From Palsa-147 sp963771905 (GTDB lineage: Bacteria > Acidobacteriota > Terriglobia > Acidiferrales > UBA7541): DNA of 64,000 bases. Location of the stretch: NCBI GenBank assembly GCA_963771905.1, contig CAVYVI010000006.1:186001-250000 (forward strand), given 5' to 3'. A program made the position numbers and the translations under genes. How positions within the stretch are numbered: the stretch's first letter is position 1; every line of letters starts with the position of its first letter. The notes beneath the pieces were generated by a model. The model saw only the letters and a list, made by a program, of their open reading frames with translations, ran no database searches and was not told the DNA's origin. Positions 6,931 to 15,089 of this stretch are shown in pieces.

Positions 6931-7553
6931 CTGGACCAAAAACGGGGAGCAGGTCAACCAAGTCAACGATTCGTTTCAGTGCCAAGTTGTTTCGGCCTAA
7001 GGCGACCGAAAAGATTGGATCGTGGACCCTTCTAACCCTGCCGAAGAGCGCGAGTGCGAAGCTTCCATCACGAGGTATGACGATTGTTGAGGGAACTATC
7101 AATGGCTTCCCTTTTCGAGCCGCTCTCAAACCAAACGGCAAAGGGAGCCACCGGCTCACGGTTAACAGAGCCATGCACGATGCTGCAGGCGCAGACGCTG
7201 ACGACACGGTAACGGTGGAGATTACGCGGGCCGGAGCAGAACCCGAGATCAGGGTGCCAATGGATCTACGCAAAGCCTTCGCAGCCGCCCCGCTGGCGCA
7301 GGCAGGGTGGGAGGACATCACACCAATGGCGCGCCGGGACTGGATTTTCTCGATAAGCTCAGCCAAGCAACCGGAAACGCGCAGGCGCCGGATCGAGAAA
7401 GCGTGCGACATGCTTGCCTCTGGAAAGCGACGATTATGTTGTTTTCCCGGTATAAAGTGGCTCATGAAAAAAAACGCAAAATCATGCGGAATGTGGCTTC
7501 CGTTGCCGAACTCAAAGAATCGTATTTCGCCGAGATCGACAAGTCCTGATTAA
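6927..7553 (+). CDS. YdeI/DUF1905-family protein, 5' end interrupted by IS3
   Basis: The frame as it stands begins at an ATG inside the IS3 right end (MTGPKTGSRSTK), but the native gene began at 5648. The body shows a DUF1905 beta-barrel part (STIRFSAKLFRPKA, GSWTLLTLPKS, GTINGFPFRAALKPNG, GSHRLTVNRAMHDAAG) followed by the YdeI C-terminal helical part (PMDLRKAFAAAPLA, SAKQPETRRRRIEKACDMLASG). Relatives are small cytoplasmic proteins, one of which is linked to bacteriocin resistance. The last ~35 residues look unlike the family and may follow a frameshift; the competing frame there ends ELKESYFAEIDKS. The IS may have supplied a replacement start, so expression is possible. Confidence 0.7.
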   Translation: MTGPKTGSRSTKSTIRFSAKLFRPKATEKIGSWTLLTLPKSASAKLPSRGMTIVEGTINGFPFRAALKPNGKGSHRLTVNRAMHDAAGADADDTVTVEITRAGAEPEIRVPMDLRKAFAAAPLAQAGWEDITPMARRDWIFSISSAKQPETRRRRIEKACDMLASGKRRLCCFPGIKWLMKKNAKSCGMWLPLPNSKNRISPRSTSPD

Positions 7554-7764
7554 CGCGGTGGTCTCAATGGGTCGACGCAACACTCAGGTCGAACCCAGTT
7601 TGCATTGAAAACAAAGGCTAAATCGCTCGCCAAGGTTAGATCAGCCGGAAGCACTACCCTGGCTAGGTTTTGACCGAGTAGAGCCAAACAGATCGCTTCT
7701 CCCGGGGAAGCATTGTCGAATCAATGCATTGGATGGTGTTGCATCGACCGGTTGAGCTGGCAGC
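7545..7764. repeat. Direct repeat, copy 2, right border of IS islet
   Basis: It matches 1854-2072 with about 97% identity over the main 207 bp and has one extra base (CCGGAAGC against CCGGAGC). The left end overlaps the last codons of the YdeI-like frame. Copies diverge again right after CTGGCAGC. Confidence 0.85.
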
Positions 7765-7990
7765 ATGAATCGGAAACTAGACGCCGAGATGCGGTAACCC
7801 GAATGCTCGGACGCTCGGACGGGTTAGGCTAGCGTTGTGCGAAATGAAGGCGTTGAACGGTGCTCGGCCGGGGCCCTAGATGCCAGGCGTTTGATAGTCT
7901 GGAATGTGGATTATGCTTCGAAGCTCGGTGACAACTTGGGCGGGTCAATGGCCTGCAGCTTGGCCCGCCCGGTGCGCTTTCAACGAACGA
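7765..7990. other. Intergenic, nothing recognised
   Basis: About 225 bp between the right direct repeat and the stop codon of the YXWGXW gene. The plus-strand frame beginning at 7837 is a shadow of the Gln-rich coding region opposite. No convincing gene, hairpin with T-run or promoter was found. Confidence 0.4.
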
Positions 7991-9064
7991 CTACTTCGGC
8001 TTGCCTCCGCCAGCGCGCGGAGCGGCTGACTGCCGCTGCTGCATTTGCTGGACCTGTTGGGTGTGTTTTTGCTGTAATTGTTGCGTCTGCTGCTGGTGTT
8101 TCTGTTCCACTTGTTGCGTCCTCGTGTTATCAGCATTCTGTTTCGCCAACTGCTGATGTTCCTTGTCCTGCCGTTGTTGGAGTTTCTGCCGATCTTGTTG
8201 CTGCTTTGCTTGCAACTTGTCCTGCTGCTGCTGGTACTTCTTATCCAGCTTCGCGTCCCCCGTGTTTGGAGCAGCCGGGCGCTGCACAGGAGGCAGATCG
8301 CTCGGATGGACGGCCGGTCGAGCGCCGGCGTTTGCCGCACGGCCACTCGCTTCTCCGCCTCTCACGACGCCATTGCCCTTAAAATCTCCGGGTTTAGCGG
8401 TTGCAACGACTCCGGGCTGGCCATGGTTGAATGATGCGCGTTGCTGTGGATCGGAGCGCGCAGCTTGCACATGATCAGTTTGAGCGGCTACGGGCCCGAT
8501 GTGTTTCTCACGCGTTGCAGCTTCTTCCTGGGCCGTCGGACGCGCATCGATCCCGCCGTGGCCGTTGTAGCTGACGCGAGTATCGTTGGTTACATTAACC
8601 CTGGTGTCGTACACGTTGTGGATCATGTTGACGTCCACGTGATTGATCGTCGTGTTGTAGAAGAAATGCCCGCCGTCCCAACGTCCGCCCAAATAACCGC
8701 TACCGAAGTACCCGAAGCCATAGTCGATCCCGCCATAAAAACCTACAGTCGGGCCCCAATAGCCGTCATAGAAAAGAAACCCGGAGCCGCCCCAACCCCA
8801 ATACGGTGGGGTCCAGAGGAAACCGATTTCCGGAGCCAATATCCAAGTGCCCGGTACCCAGTAATAATCGGCAACATCGTAATCGTAATCCCAGTATCCA
8901 GGTGTCCAGAGATAACCGTCGCCGGGGCAAATAGGCTGCTCGTAAACCGGGAGCAAGGGTGGCCCGATCGCAATCGCGACGCGGACTTGCGCGTGCAGCG
9001 CCGCCGACACAGTCATTAACAGGACTGCGAACAACACCGAACGAACGACGAAAGCAAAACGCAT
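7991..9064 (-). CDS. YXWGXW-repeat secreted protein with Gln-rich coiled-coil tail
   Basis: A 357-residue exported protein. The signal peptide is MRFAFVVRSVLFAVLLMTVSAALHAQ (about 26 residues, split here only for naming). Next comes an aromatic region with repeated W/Y motifs: YLWTPGYWDYDYD, YYWVPGTWI, FLWTPPYWGWGG, LFYDGYWGPTVGFYGG, the YXWGXW pattern. A polar linker with NVTNDTRVSYNGHGG and a basic Ala/Pro stretch follows. Residues ~275-345 are a highly charged Gln/Lys helix (KKYQQQQDKLQAKQQQ), almost certainly coiled coil. AGGAGG precedes the ATG. Function unknown; such proteins are frequent in soil bacteria and are thought to be cell-surface. Confidence 0.8.
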   Translation of the reverse strand: MRFAFVVRSVLFAVLLMTVSAALHAQVRVAIAIGPPLLPVYEQPICPGDGYLWTPGYWDYDYDVADYYWVPGTWILAPEIGFLWTPPYWGWGGSGFLFYDGYWGPTVGFYGGIDYGFGYFGSGYLGGRWDGGHFFYNTTINHVDVNMIHNVYDTRVNVTNDTRVSYNGHGGIDARPTAQEEAATREKHIGPVAAQTDHVQAARSDPQQRASFNHGQPGVVATAKPGDFKGNGVVRGGEASGRAANAGARPAVHPSDLPPVQRPAAPNTGDAKLDKKYQQQQDKLQAKQQQDRQKLQQRQDKEHQQLAKQNADNTRTQQVEQKHQQQTQQLQQKHTQQVQQMQQRQSAAPRAGGGKPK

Positions 9065-9299
9065 TGTGCATCCTCCTGTCCCATCATCCTGCGCCTGCCC
9101 GATGCAGCTTGGCTTCTGCGAGTTGCGCGGGTTGAAACGCTACGCGACACACGTAAAATGGCTCATCCACATTTCTAAAGCTGTCCAATATGGCACACGT
9201 CTTGCGAATTCCTGAAAAGGCCTGTATGGACGGGAATCGCCAGGACAACTGTTGGATTTCATCTTCACTGGGCTGATTGACGGAGTTATATGCCGAGCG
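9065..9299. other. Intergenic gap holding the YXWGXW gene leader
   Basis: The minus-strand ribosome-binding site AGGAGG lies just right of 9064. No gene or strong hairpin was noticed in the remainder. The DUF4185 gene to the right is read in the same direction. Confidence 0.4.
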
Positions 9300-10565
9300 C
9301 TACTCGACGTGCAGCCGTGATTTCATCAGTACGACAACGTAGGGATTCCACGTCGACAGCACGTAGTAGATGTTTAGCTCGGAACCTTGCACCTTCGTCC
9401 ATCGCTCTACGACATATGGGGCGTAGGCGCCACCGTGAACGGCCTGCGGGTTCGCCTGACCCTTTCCGATCACGGGTCCAGCAAGCCCATCGTCCGGATT
9501 TGCCTGGGGATTATGGATGAATTTGCCGACGGCGCCATCACGCACTGCGTTGAAAATAATTTGCGGCTCGCTCCACGGTCCCCACGGCGTGCGGGAATAC
9601 GAGAACAAGATGCCACGGGGCGCCGGGTCTCGACTGTCGTAATTCATCAGCCACAAGCCAAGATCCTTGCACCACGTTACGGAAAGATCGCCCATCGTGC
9701 CGTTTTGGACGATGGCCCTAGAGTCCGATTCCTTCTCGCTCCAGATCGGAGCATTCCCAGCGTCCAATCCTGCGAAATACCGCGTCCCTTTGCCACTTTC
9801 AAATTGTGCCGCCGGCACGATGGATAAGTACGCGTCGCTCCGACGGTACGGGCCCGTGCCCCAAACGAGGACGAACGGTCCGCCGGGAGGCAGCCCAGCG
9901 AGCGTCCCGGGTTCGATGTGCAAAGACATTTTGACGAAGTGCCCGTCAGGAAGCTGAGAGATCGTCCGCAACGGCTGGAAATTTGCAGGGAGTGTGAATT
10001 TCGTGAGCACGGAACGATCCGTTGAATGATCCTCGGAGTGGTTCGTCGAGACAGCGACATACACTTGGCCGCCGAGGCTAATGCCCGCGACCGGCACCTC
10101 GAACGCTCCCATGCTGATGCCTGGCGGCTGAATGGTCAGATAATCGCCGCCGGCCTTGAGGAAATCCAATCGAACGCCGCTCTCGGGATCGTTCGAATCG
10201 GTTGTCGCGATCGTGTCGAGCGCGTGGCGCAAACGCCCCACAGTGTCACCGAAAAGAAAATACACTCGACCTCCGTGCTCAAAGGAATTGCCCAAGTCCG
10301 TGCCTCGGATCCCGTATCGTGTGAAGGTTTGGCTGAGCGTCCGTTGATGCAATTGTTTGTCCTCTTCACCAAGAAGCTGTTCAAGCTTTATGGTTGAGCC
10401 AGGCACGTAGCGCAGCACCGGCTCGGCCGCCGATGGCACAGCAAGGAATGCAGGATTTGCGTTAAATCCCTTCGGAAGAAGAATGCGTGCGCTGGATTGA
10501 ATCTGCGCGGGAAGCGTCCACACGCCCAGCAACAGCCCCAGTACGACTCCCAAGAGAGATTTCAT
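9300..10565 (-). CDS. Secreted DUF4185-domain protein
   Basis: From ATG 10565 (GGAGG 8 nt upstream) the product has 421 residues; an in-frame ATG at 10622 is rejected because it puts a polar stretch ahead of the signal peptide MKSLLGVVLGLLLGVWTLPAQ. The body reads as a five-bladed propeller like glycosidase-related DUF4185: DLGNSFEHGGRVYFLFGDTVG, YVAVSTNHSED, FVLVWGTGPYRRSDAYL, WLMNYDSRDPAPRGILFSYS and GGAYAPYVVERWT. These signatures (FGDT, GTGPYR..S) match that domain. The substrate is unknown; it is probably a periplasmic or surface carbohydrate-active protein. Confidence 0.8.
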   Translation of the reverse strand: MKSLLGVVLGLLLGVWTLPAQIQSSARILLPKGFNANPAFLAVPSAAEPVLRYVPGSTIKLEQLLGEEDKQLHQRTLSQTFTRYGIRGTDLGNSFEHGGRVYFLFGDTVGRLRHALDTIATTDSNDPESGVRLDFLKAGGDYLTIQPPGISMGAFEVPVAGISLGGQVYVAVSTNHSEDHSTDRSVLTKFTLPANFQPLRTISQLPDGHFVKMSLHIEPGTLAGLPPGGPFVLVWGTGPYRRSDAYLSIVPAAQFESGKGTRYFAGLDAGNAPIWSEKESDSRAIVQNGTMGDLSVTWCKDLGLWLMNYDSRDPAPRGILFSYSRTPWGPWSEPQIIFNAVRDGAVGKFIHNPQANPDDGLAGPVIGKGQANPQAVHGGAYAPYVVERWTKVQGSELNIYYVLSTWNPYVVVLMKSRLHVE

Positions 10566-10753
10566 GGCGCAGCCTCCACATATCCGTGAGCTAAACGCGA
10601 AACGACAGCAAGAGAAATGCACATCCTTTTTCAGCGAGGGATTTATCTTGAATCGTTTGGCCTCACAAGCGTTTCAAATTCGCTTGATCGAGTTGGGTCA
10701 GACTTTCAATTTCAACGTCTCCAAAAGTTCGTGGTGAACACTTGGTCCCAAGT

Positions 10754-10782
10754 TTGACGCGCACAGACGCGATCGTTATCCT
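10754..10782 (+). promoter_or_regulatory. Sigma70-type promoter for the 10802 gene
   Basis: TTGACG (10754-10759) and TATCCT (10777-10782) are spaced by 17 bp, with the small gene's start 20 bp downstream. AAGGGGAAGGAG (10784-10796) between them and the ATG gives the ribosome site. Confidence 0.5.
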
Positions 10783-10801
10783 GAAGGGGAAGGAGACAAT
10801 C

Positions 10802-11017
10802 ATGCCAAAGGATTCGCACCAGAGAGCCGCTGAGTTCCACGATCTCGCCGCGCACGCCCACCGCGTTGCTGCCGTGCATCACGGCAAGGAAGATCACCAA
10901 ACTGGACACGAGCATTCTCAGCAGGCGATGGAACACTCGGCCAGAGCGTATCAGGCCTCACAGGAGGCTCTTCAGAAGTCTGCAATGTTTGCCAAGCAGA
11001 AACAAAATAAGAGCTAG
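10802..11017 (+). CDS. Small His-rich hypothetical protein
   Basis: A 71-residue helical, His-rich protein: MPKDSHQRAAEFHDLAAHAHRVAAVHHGKEDHQ, then EHSQQAMEHSARAYQASQEALQKS and a basic end KQKQNKS. It has no signal peptide or membrane segment. The ATG at 10802 is taken because a good AAGGAG lies 6 nt before it; the longer frame from 10742 crosses the promoter. Proteins of this look are widespread but uncharacterised in acidobacteria and proteobacteria, possibly stress-related. No firm function. Confidence 0.65.
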   Translation: MPKDSHQRAAEFHDLAAHAHRVAAVHHGKEDHQTGHEHSQQAMEHSARAYQASQEALQKSAMFAKQKQNKS

Positions 11018-11217
11018 CCGTGGAGTAGAGCCCACCTCGGTGAGGGACATGCTCGTTGCCACGCTTCCCGGTTTTCGCCTCGCAACGCCTAACGCACGCG
11101 GACCGGACATGCCCGGTAACCCGACCAATCAGGATCAATCGGATTTCGAGGCAGCACGCAGCTGATAAAGTCTCAACTTCACGATTCTTGCAGATCGCTT
11201 TCTGCGAGCCAGCCGGA

Positions 11218-11751
11218 CTAGCGGACGCGCTCGGCGCCCACGATAGCCACGGCAACGACGCAATTTTGCGACGAGCGATTGTGCCAGGCGTGACGCGTCC
11301 CGTTCTGTACGACACAGTCTCCAGCCTTCAGTAAAACCTCGGCTCCATCATCCAGTTCCAAATAGATTTCGCCGGAAAGGACCACATCGAAGTCCACGGT
11401 GTCGGTGGTGTGCATGCCGCGGTTCATCGGCTCGATCACCTCCACCAATCCCGGCAGCTTCTCTTGCATTTCGCCAAGGGCCGCGGCGGGATCCGTGTAC
11501 TCGGGACGCTTGTGGGTATTCGGAGGCACGGTGAAGAAAAGGAAGCGGAAACCACCCGACGGAGGGAAGTAGTGCGGATGAGGCGTAGGCGTCCCGTCGT
11601 TTGGCAGCTTCGCAACCACGTCGCCTCCCCAGATCCGATGAAACTCGAAGCCCGGCAGCGAGCTGAGGGTCACCGGTTCGACGGCCGCGTCCTTCGCGAT
11701 TACCGACTTTCCGGATGGGTTGCGGCCGGTCACCACGCAGCGAATCTTCAT
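11218..11751 (-). CDS. Cupin-domain protein
   Basis: From ATG 11751, preceded by AAGGAGG, the product has 177 residues. The cupin barrel is in the C-terminal half: GMHTTDTVDFDVVLSGEIYLEL (motif 1, with the H and E of a metal site), then LLKAGDCVVQNGTRHAWHNRS (motif 2, with the histidine). Upstream strands LPGFEFHRIWGGDVVAKLP and GGFRFLFFTVPP form the first half. Similar cupins occur beside hydrolases and oxidoreductases; the specific substrate cannot be told. The 11931 upstream start adds a basic non-family segment and is not favoured. Confidence 0.8.
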   Translation of the reverse strand: MKIRCVVTGRNPSGKSVIAKDAAVEPVTLSSLPGFEFHRIWGGDVVAKLPNDGTPTPHPHYFPPSGGFRFLFFTVPPNTHKRPEYTDPAAALGEMQEKLPGLVEVIEPMNRGMHTTDTVDFDVVLSGEIYLELDDGAEVLLKAGDCVVQNGTRHAWHNRSSQNCVVAVAIVGAERVR

Positions 11752-11914
11752 CGAGTAGCCTCCTTGCCGTTCACCGCGGGGGACGATTTGAGCCGGAAGT
11801 TTTTTTGGCTTCAAGAACGGCACCGAGTCTACATCCATCTCGGTTGATCGCAATATTGCGAAATGATTTTCGTCTGGAGTGGCTCTAATCGGCGTGCAAC
11901 GCGTTTCGGAAACG

Positions 11915-11943
11915 TTGACTTGCAACCACACGCAATCTAGAAT
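11915..11943 (+). promoter_or_regulatory. Promoter of the PD40 kinase gene
   Basis: TTGACT (11915-11920), 17-bp spacer, TAGAAT (11938-11943). The ATG lies only 9 nt past the -10 box with no Shine-Dalgarno, so the mRNA is probably leaderless. Confidence 0.65.
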
Positions 11944-11952
11944 CGCCTACTC

Positions 11953-14745
11953 ATGCCTGACATCCCGTCTCTGATTGGCCAAACCATCACCCATTACCGC
12001 ATCGTGGAAAGCATCGGTGGCGGCGGCATGGGTGTGGTGTACAAGGCCGAAGATACCCGGCTGCGCCGCTTCGTCGCTCTGAAATTTCTCCCCGATGAAG
12101 TCGCGCGCGACCAGCAGGCGCTGGGGCGTTTCCAGCGGGAAGCCCAGGCCGCCTCCGCGCTGAATCATCCCAACATTTGCACCATCTATGACATTGGCGA
12201 GGAGAACGGCAAGGCGTTCATCGCCATGGAGTTTCTGGACGGTTCGACCTTGAAGCACTTGATCAACGGCCGGCCGCTGGAAATTGACCGCCTGCTCGAT
12301 ATCTCGATCGAAATTGCGGATGCGCTGGACGCCGCGCACTCCCAGGGAATCATTCATCGCGACATCAAGCCCGCCAACCTTTTCGTAACCCGCCGCGGCC
12401 ATGCAAAAATTCTCGATTTCGGCCTGGCAAAGTTGTTGCCGGCACAGGCGAGCGGCGCGCGCGTGGGCGAGACAGTGGGCACTGCGACGTACGCAGCGGG
12501 CGACTCAGCGGACATGTTCACCAGCCCGGGGACTGCCGTGGGCACGGTCGCCTACATGTCACCGGAACAAGTTCGGGGCAAGGAACTCGATGCGCGCAGC
12601 GATCTTTTTTCGTTCGGCACGGTTTTATACGAAATGGCGACCGGCGCGATGCCCTTTCGCGGAGACACGACGGGCGTGACGTTTGAAGCGATTCTGAACC
12701 GCGTGCCGCCTCCGGCCTTGCGCATGAATCCTGAAATCCCGCCGAAGCTCGACGAGATTTTGCAGAAGGCGCTCGAAAAGGATCGCGAGATGCGCTACCA
12801 GGTCGCCGCTGAAATTCGCGCCGATCTCAAACGCCTGCGGCGCGAAACGGACTCGTCGAGCCGGGTCTCGTCAGGCAGCGGTTCGCATTCTTCCGCCAGC
12901 GCAACGGTTCCGCTTTCGGGCTCCACGCCGGCGTTGGCGCAGTCCGCTTCCTCGACGGCGGTGCCAACCGCCTCGAGCGCCGCCGTGCGGCAAGTGGCGG
13001 GCGAGCACAAATTCGGATTGGCGCTCACGTCCGTAATCCTGCTGGTGCTGGTCGCCGCGGCAGCGTTCGGCGTCTATTCATTTTTTTCGCGCAAAAAATC
13101 CACGGCATTTGAAACCTTTACGGTTACGCCAGTCACGGAGACAGGCAAGGCGTCCTTTGCGGCAATATCACCCGACGGGAATTACATCCTGAACGTGCAG
13201 CGCGAGGCCGGCCAGCAAAGTCTCTGGCTGCGCAACGTGCCCACGAAGAGCAACACGCAGATCGTCGCGCCTTCCTACGAGCTGTATCGCGGCCTGAGTT
13301 TTTCACCGGACGGCAATTCCATTTATTTCGTCAAGGATGAGAAGGCCGAAAAAGGCGTCTACAGCTTGTACAGTGCGCCCGTGCTCGGCGGAAATCCGGA
13401 GCGAATCATCCACGATATCGGCAGCGGCATCAGCTTTTCGCCCGACCGTTCGCGTATCGTGTTCATCCGCTACAAACCGAACGAGGGCGAAGGCGATTTG
13501 ATGATCGCCAACGTCGACGGCTCCGGCGAAAAACTCTTGTCCAAGCAAACCACTCGATTGCTCCATCCTGCATGGTCCCCGGACGGGAAATCGATCCTGG
13601 CGGTGGAAATTACCGCGGACAAATCAGGATTCTCCGCGCTCGACCTCTTCGATTCCTCCACCGGCGAGAAGCGCACCTTCGAAAAATCCGACATGTTTTT
13701 CGATGCGGCCGTTTGGCTGCCCGATCAGAGCGGCATCCTCGTGTCGGCCAGCGGGCGCGATTCAAATTTCAATCGCGATCAGATCGGCTTTTTTTCTTAC
13801 CCGCAAGGCGTTTACCGGCCTATCACCAACGACACCAATTCCTATCCGGGCATCAGTCTCTCGGCTGACGGCAAGACCATCGCCACCGTCCAATCGCAAT
13901 ACGTCGGAAACCTGGAAACGGCGTCCTACGATGCCAAAGGTGCGGGAAAGCCAACCACGATCAGCAGCCGTCCGCCCACGAACTGGTTTGCCTGGACGCC
14001 CGATGGCAAGCTTCTCGTCGAGCAGGAAAATGGCATCTTTCAAATGAACGCCGACGGCAGCAGCCGCGCGCCTCTCCTTCATGACGATTTTCCGTCTTTT
14101 GGCCCGATCTCTTGCGATCACGGCCGCTATATCATGTTTGCGTCCGCTCTCCGCGGCGGAAGCAATTCGATCAATATCTGGCGCATGGACGCAGCGGGCG
14201 GAAACTTGAAACAGCTCACCTCGGGTTCGGATGACGAACCGGCCATGTGCTCGCCCGACGGAAAATGGCTGGTCTATGCCAGCTTCGATTCCGGAAAATT
14301 CGTCGCGAAAAAAGTTCCCGTTGACGGCGGGACGCCCACGCAGCTTTCAGACGCCTTGCTCACTTGCGGCTGCGTCAATGTTTCCCCGGACGGAAAGTAT
14401 TTGGCCTTTCAGACGCAGCCCACAACCGGCGGCCCGATCGTGATCAAGATTCTGGATTTTGAAACCCTGCAGCCGGTGAAAACGATCGAACGCGATCCGC
14501 GTGCGGGCGGCGAAATTCGCTACACTTCCGACGGAAAAACGATCGGCTACTACATTCGCGAGAACGGCTTGTACGCTCTGTGGGTCTCGCCCGTCGACGG
14601 CTCGCCCGGCCATCGCGTCACGGAGTTTGAAGCGGACCGCATTGAAGACTTTCACTGGTCTGCCGACGGCAAGACCCTTGGCTTGCTGCGCGCCCACAAC
14701 GATAGCGACGTTCTACTCCTGCGGCAGTCCGCTTCTTCCCACTGA
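11953..14745 (+). CDS. Ser/Thr protein kinase with TM segment and PD40 beta-propeller
   Basis: A 930-residue transmembrane receptor-type kinase. The kinase domain is at residues ~15-285: glycine loop GGGGMG (22-27), VALK lysine (K44), catalytic HRDIKPAN (H135, D137), DFG (155-157), activation segment and SPEQVRG. A Ser-rich linker is followed by one membrane helix (residues ~355-378, LALTSVILLVLVAAAAFGV). The C-terminal ~550 residues form WD40-like PD40 blades: AAISPDGNYILNVQR, SFSPDGNSIYFVKDEK, AWSPDGKSILAVEI, LSADGKTIATVQS, CSPDGKWLVYASF, VSPDGKYLAFQTQP. The sensor faces outward. The ligand is unknown. This PknB-PD40 fusion is typical of acidobacteria. Confidence 0.92.
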   Translation: MPDIPSLIGQTITHYRIVESIGGGGMGVVYKAEDTRLRRFVALKFLPDEVARDQQALGRFQREAQAASALNHPNICTIYDIGEENGKAFIAMEFLDGSTLKHLINGRPLEIDRLLDISIEIADALDAAHSQGIIHRDIKPANLFVTRRGHAKILDFGLAKLLPAQASGARVGETVGTATYAAGDSADMFTSPGTAVGTVAYMSPEQVRGKELDARSDLFSFGTVLYEMATGAMPFRGDTTGVTFEAILNRVPPPALRMNPEIPPKLDEILQKALEKDREMRYQVAAEIRADLKRLRRETDSSSRVSSGSGSHSSASATVPLSGSTPALAQSASSTAVPTASSAAVRQVAGEHKFGLALTSVILLVLVAAAAFGVYSFFSRKKSTAFETFTVTPVTETGKASFAAISPDGNYILNVQREAGQQSLWLRNVPTKSNTQIVAPSYELYRGLSFSPDGNSIYFVKDEKAEKGVYSLYSAPVLGGNPERIIHDIGSGISFSPDRSRIVFIRYKPNEGEGDLMIANVDGSGEKLLSKQTTRLLHPAWSPDGKSILAVEITADKSGFSALDLFDSSTGEKRTFEKSDMFFDAAVWLPDQSGILVSASGRDSNFNRDQIGFFSYPQGVYRPITNDTNSYPGISLSADGKTIATVQSQYVGNLETASYDAKGAGKPTTISSRPPTNWFAWTPDGKLLVEQENGIFQMNADGSSRAPLLHDDFPSFGPISCDHGRYIMFASALRGGSNSINIWRMDAAGGNLKQLTSGSDDEPAMCSPDGKWLVYASFDSGKFVAKKVPVDGGTPTQLSDALLTCGCVNVSPDGKYLAFQTQPTTGGPIVIKILDFETLQPVKTIERDPRAGGEIRYTSDGKTIGYYIRENGLYALWVSPVDGSPGHRVTEFEADRIEDFHWSADGKTLGLLRAHNDSDVLLLRQSASSH

Positions 14746-15089
14746 GTTTTTCCCGATTGCACCTGCGGCATAGCGAATGAAGGGAGAGGTGTCGCAAAAG
14801 TAGGCCACAAATGGGGGAATTTTGTGGTGGGCCGGTGCGAATGGCAGGCCCCTGGTAGCGCTCTCGATGAAATTCGCATTACAGTATCGCGAACCAGCGA
14901 GGCGCGTGCACTGTGACGCTGTTTTCGAGGCCACAAAGGAAATTCTGGTTCATGCCCTTCGGGGCACCACGACCGGGTGTACAATGCGGCCAACTTTCGG
15001 GCTCGAACGCAGAAAATTCCGGTCATGAGCCCGGCGCGATAACACGTTCGACCGAAGGCCGAAAAGAGATTTCAACTGGGAGGCTACAC
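14746..15089. other. Intergenic 344 bp
   Basis: No gene is supported. TACAAT at 14980-14985 could be a -10 box for the YCF48-like gene, but no good -35 is seen. A frame running through it (14913 onward) merely extends the YCF48-like gene upstream. Confidence 0.35.

Larger units (their letters stand above)
5664..6956 (+). mobile_element. IS3-family insertion sequence, complete, 1293 bp
   Basis: Both ends start TGACCTGCTCCCCG when read inward (5664 on the plus strand, 6956 on the minus strand), with a second matching block GTCCAG further in. A 4-bp direct duplication, ACCA, lies outside each end (5660-5663 and 6957-6960). Inside are overlapping orfA and orfB. The 4-bp duplication fits the IS407/IS51-type subgroups of IS3; I do not assign a named element. 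Confidence 0.9.

Noticed and set aside
1404..7780. Shared AATCGGAAACT at about 1405 and 7768
   Set aside because: An 11-base match is expected many times by chance in a 64-kb window.
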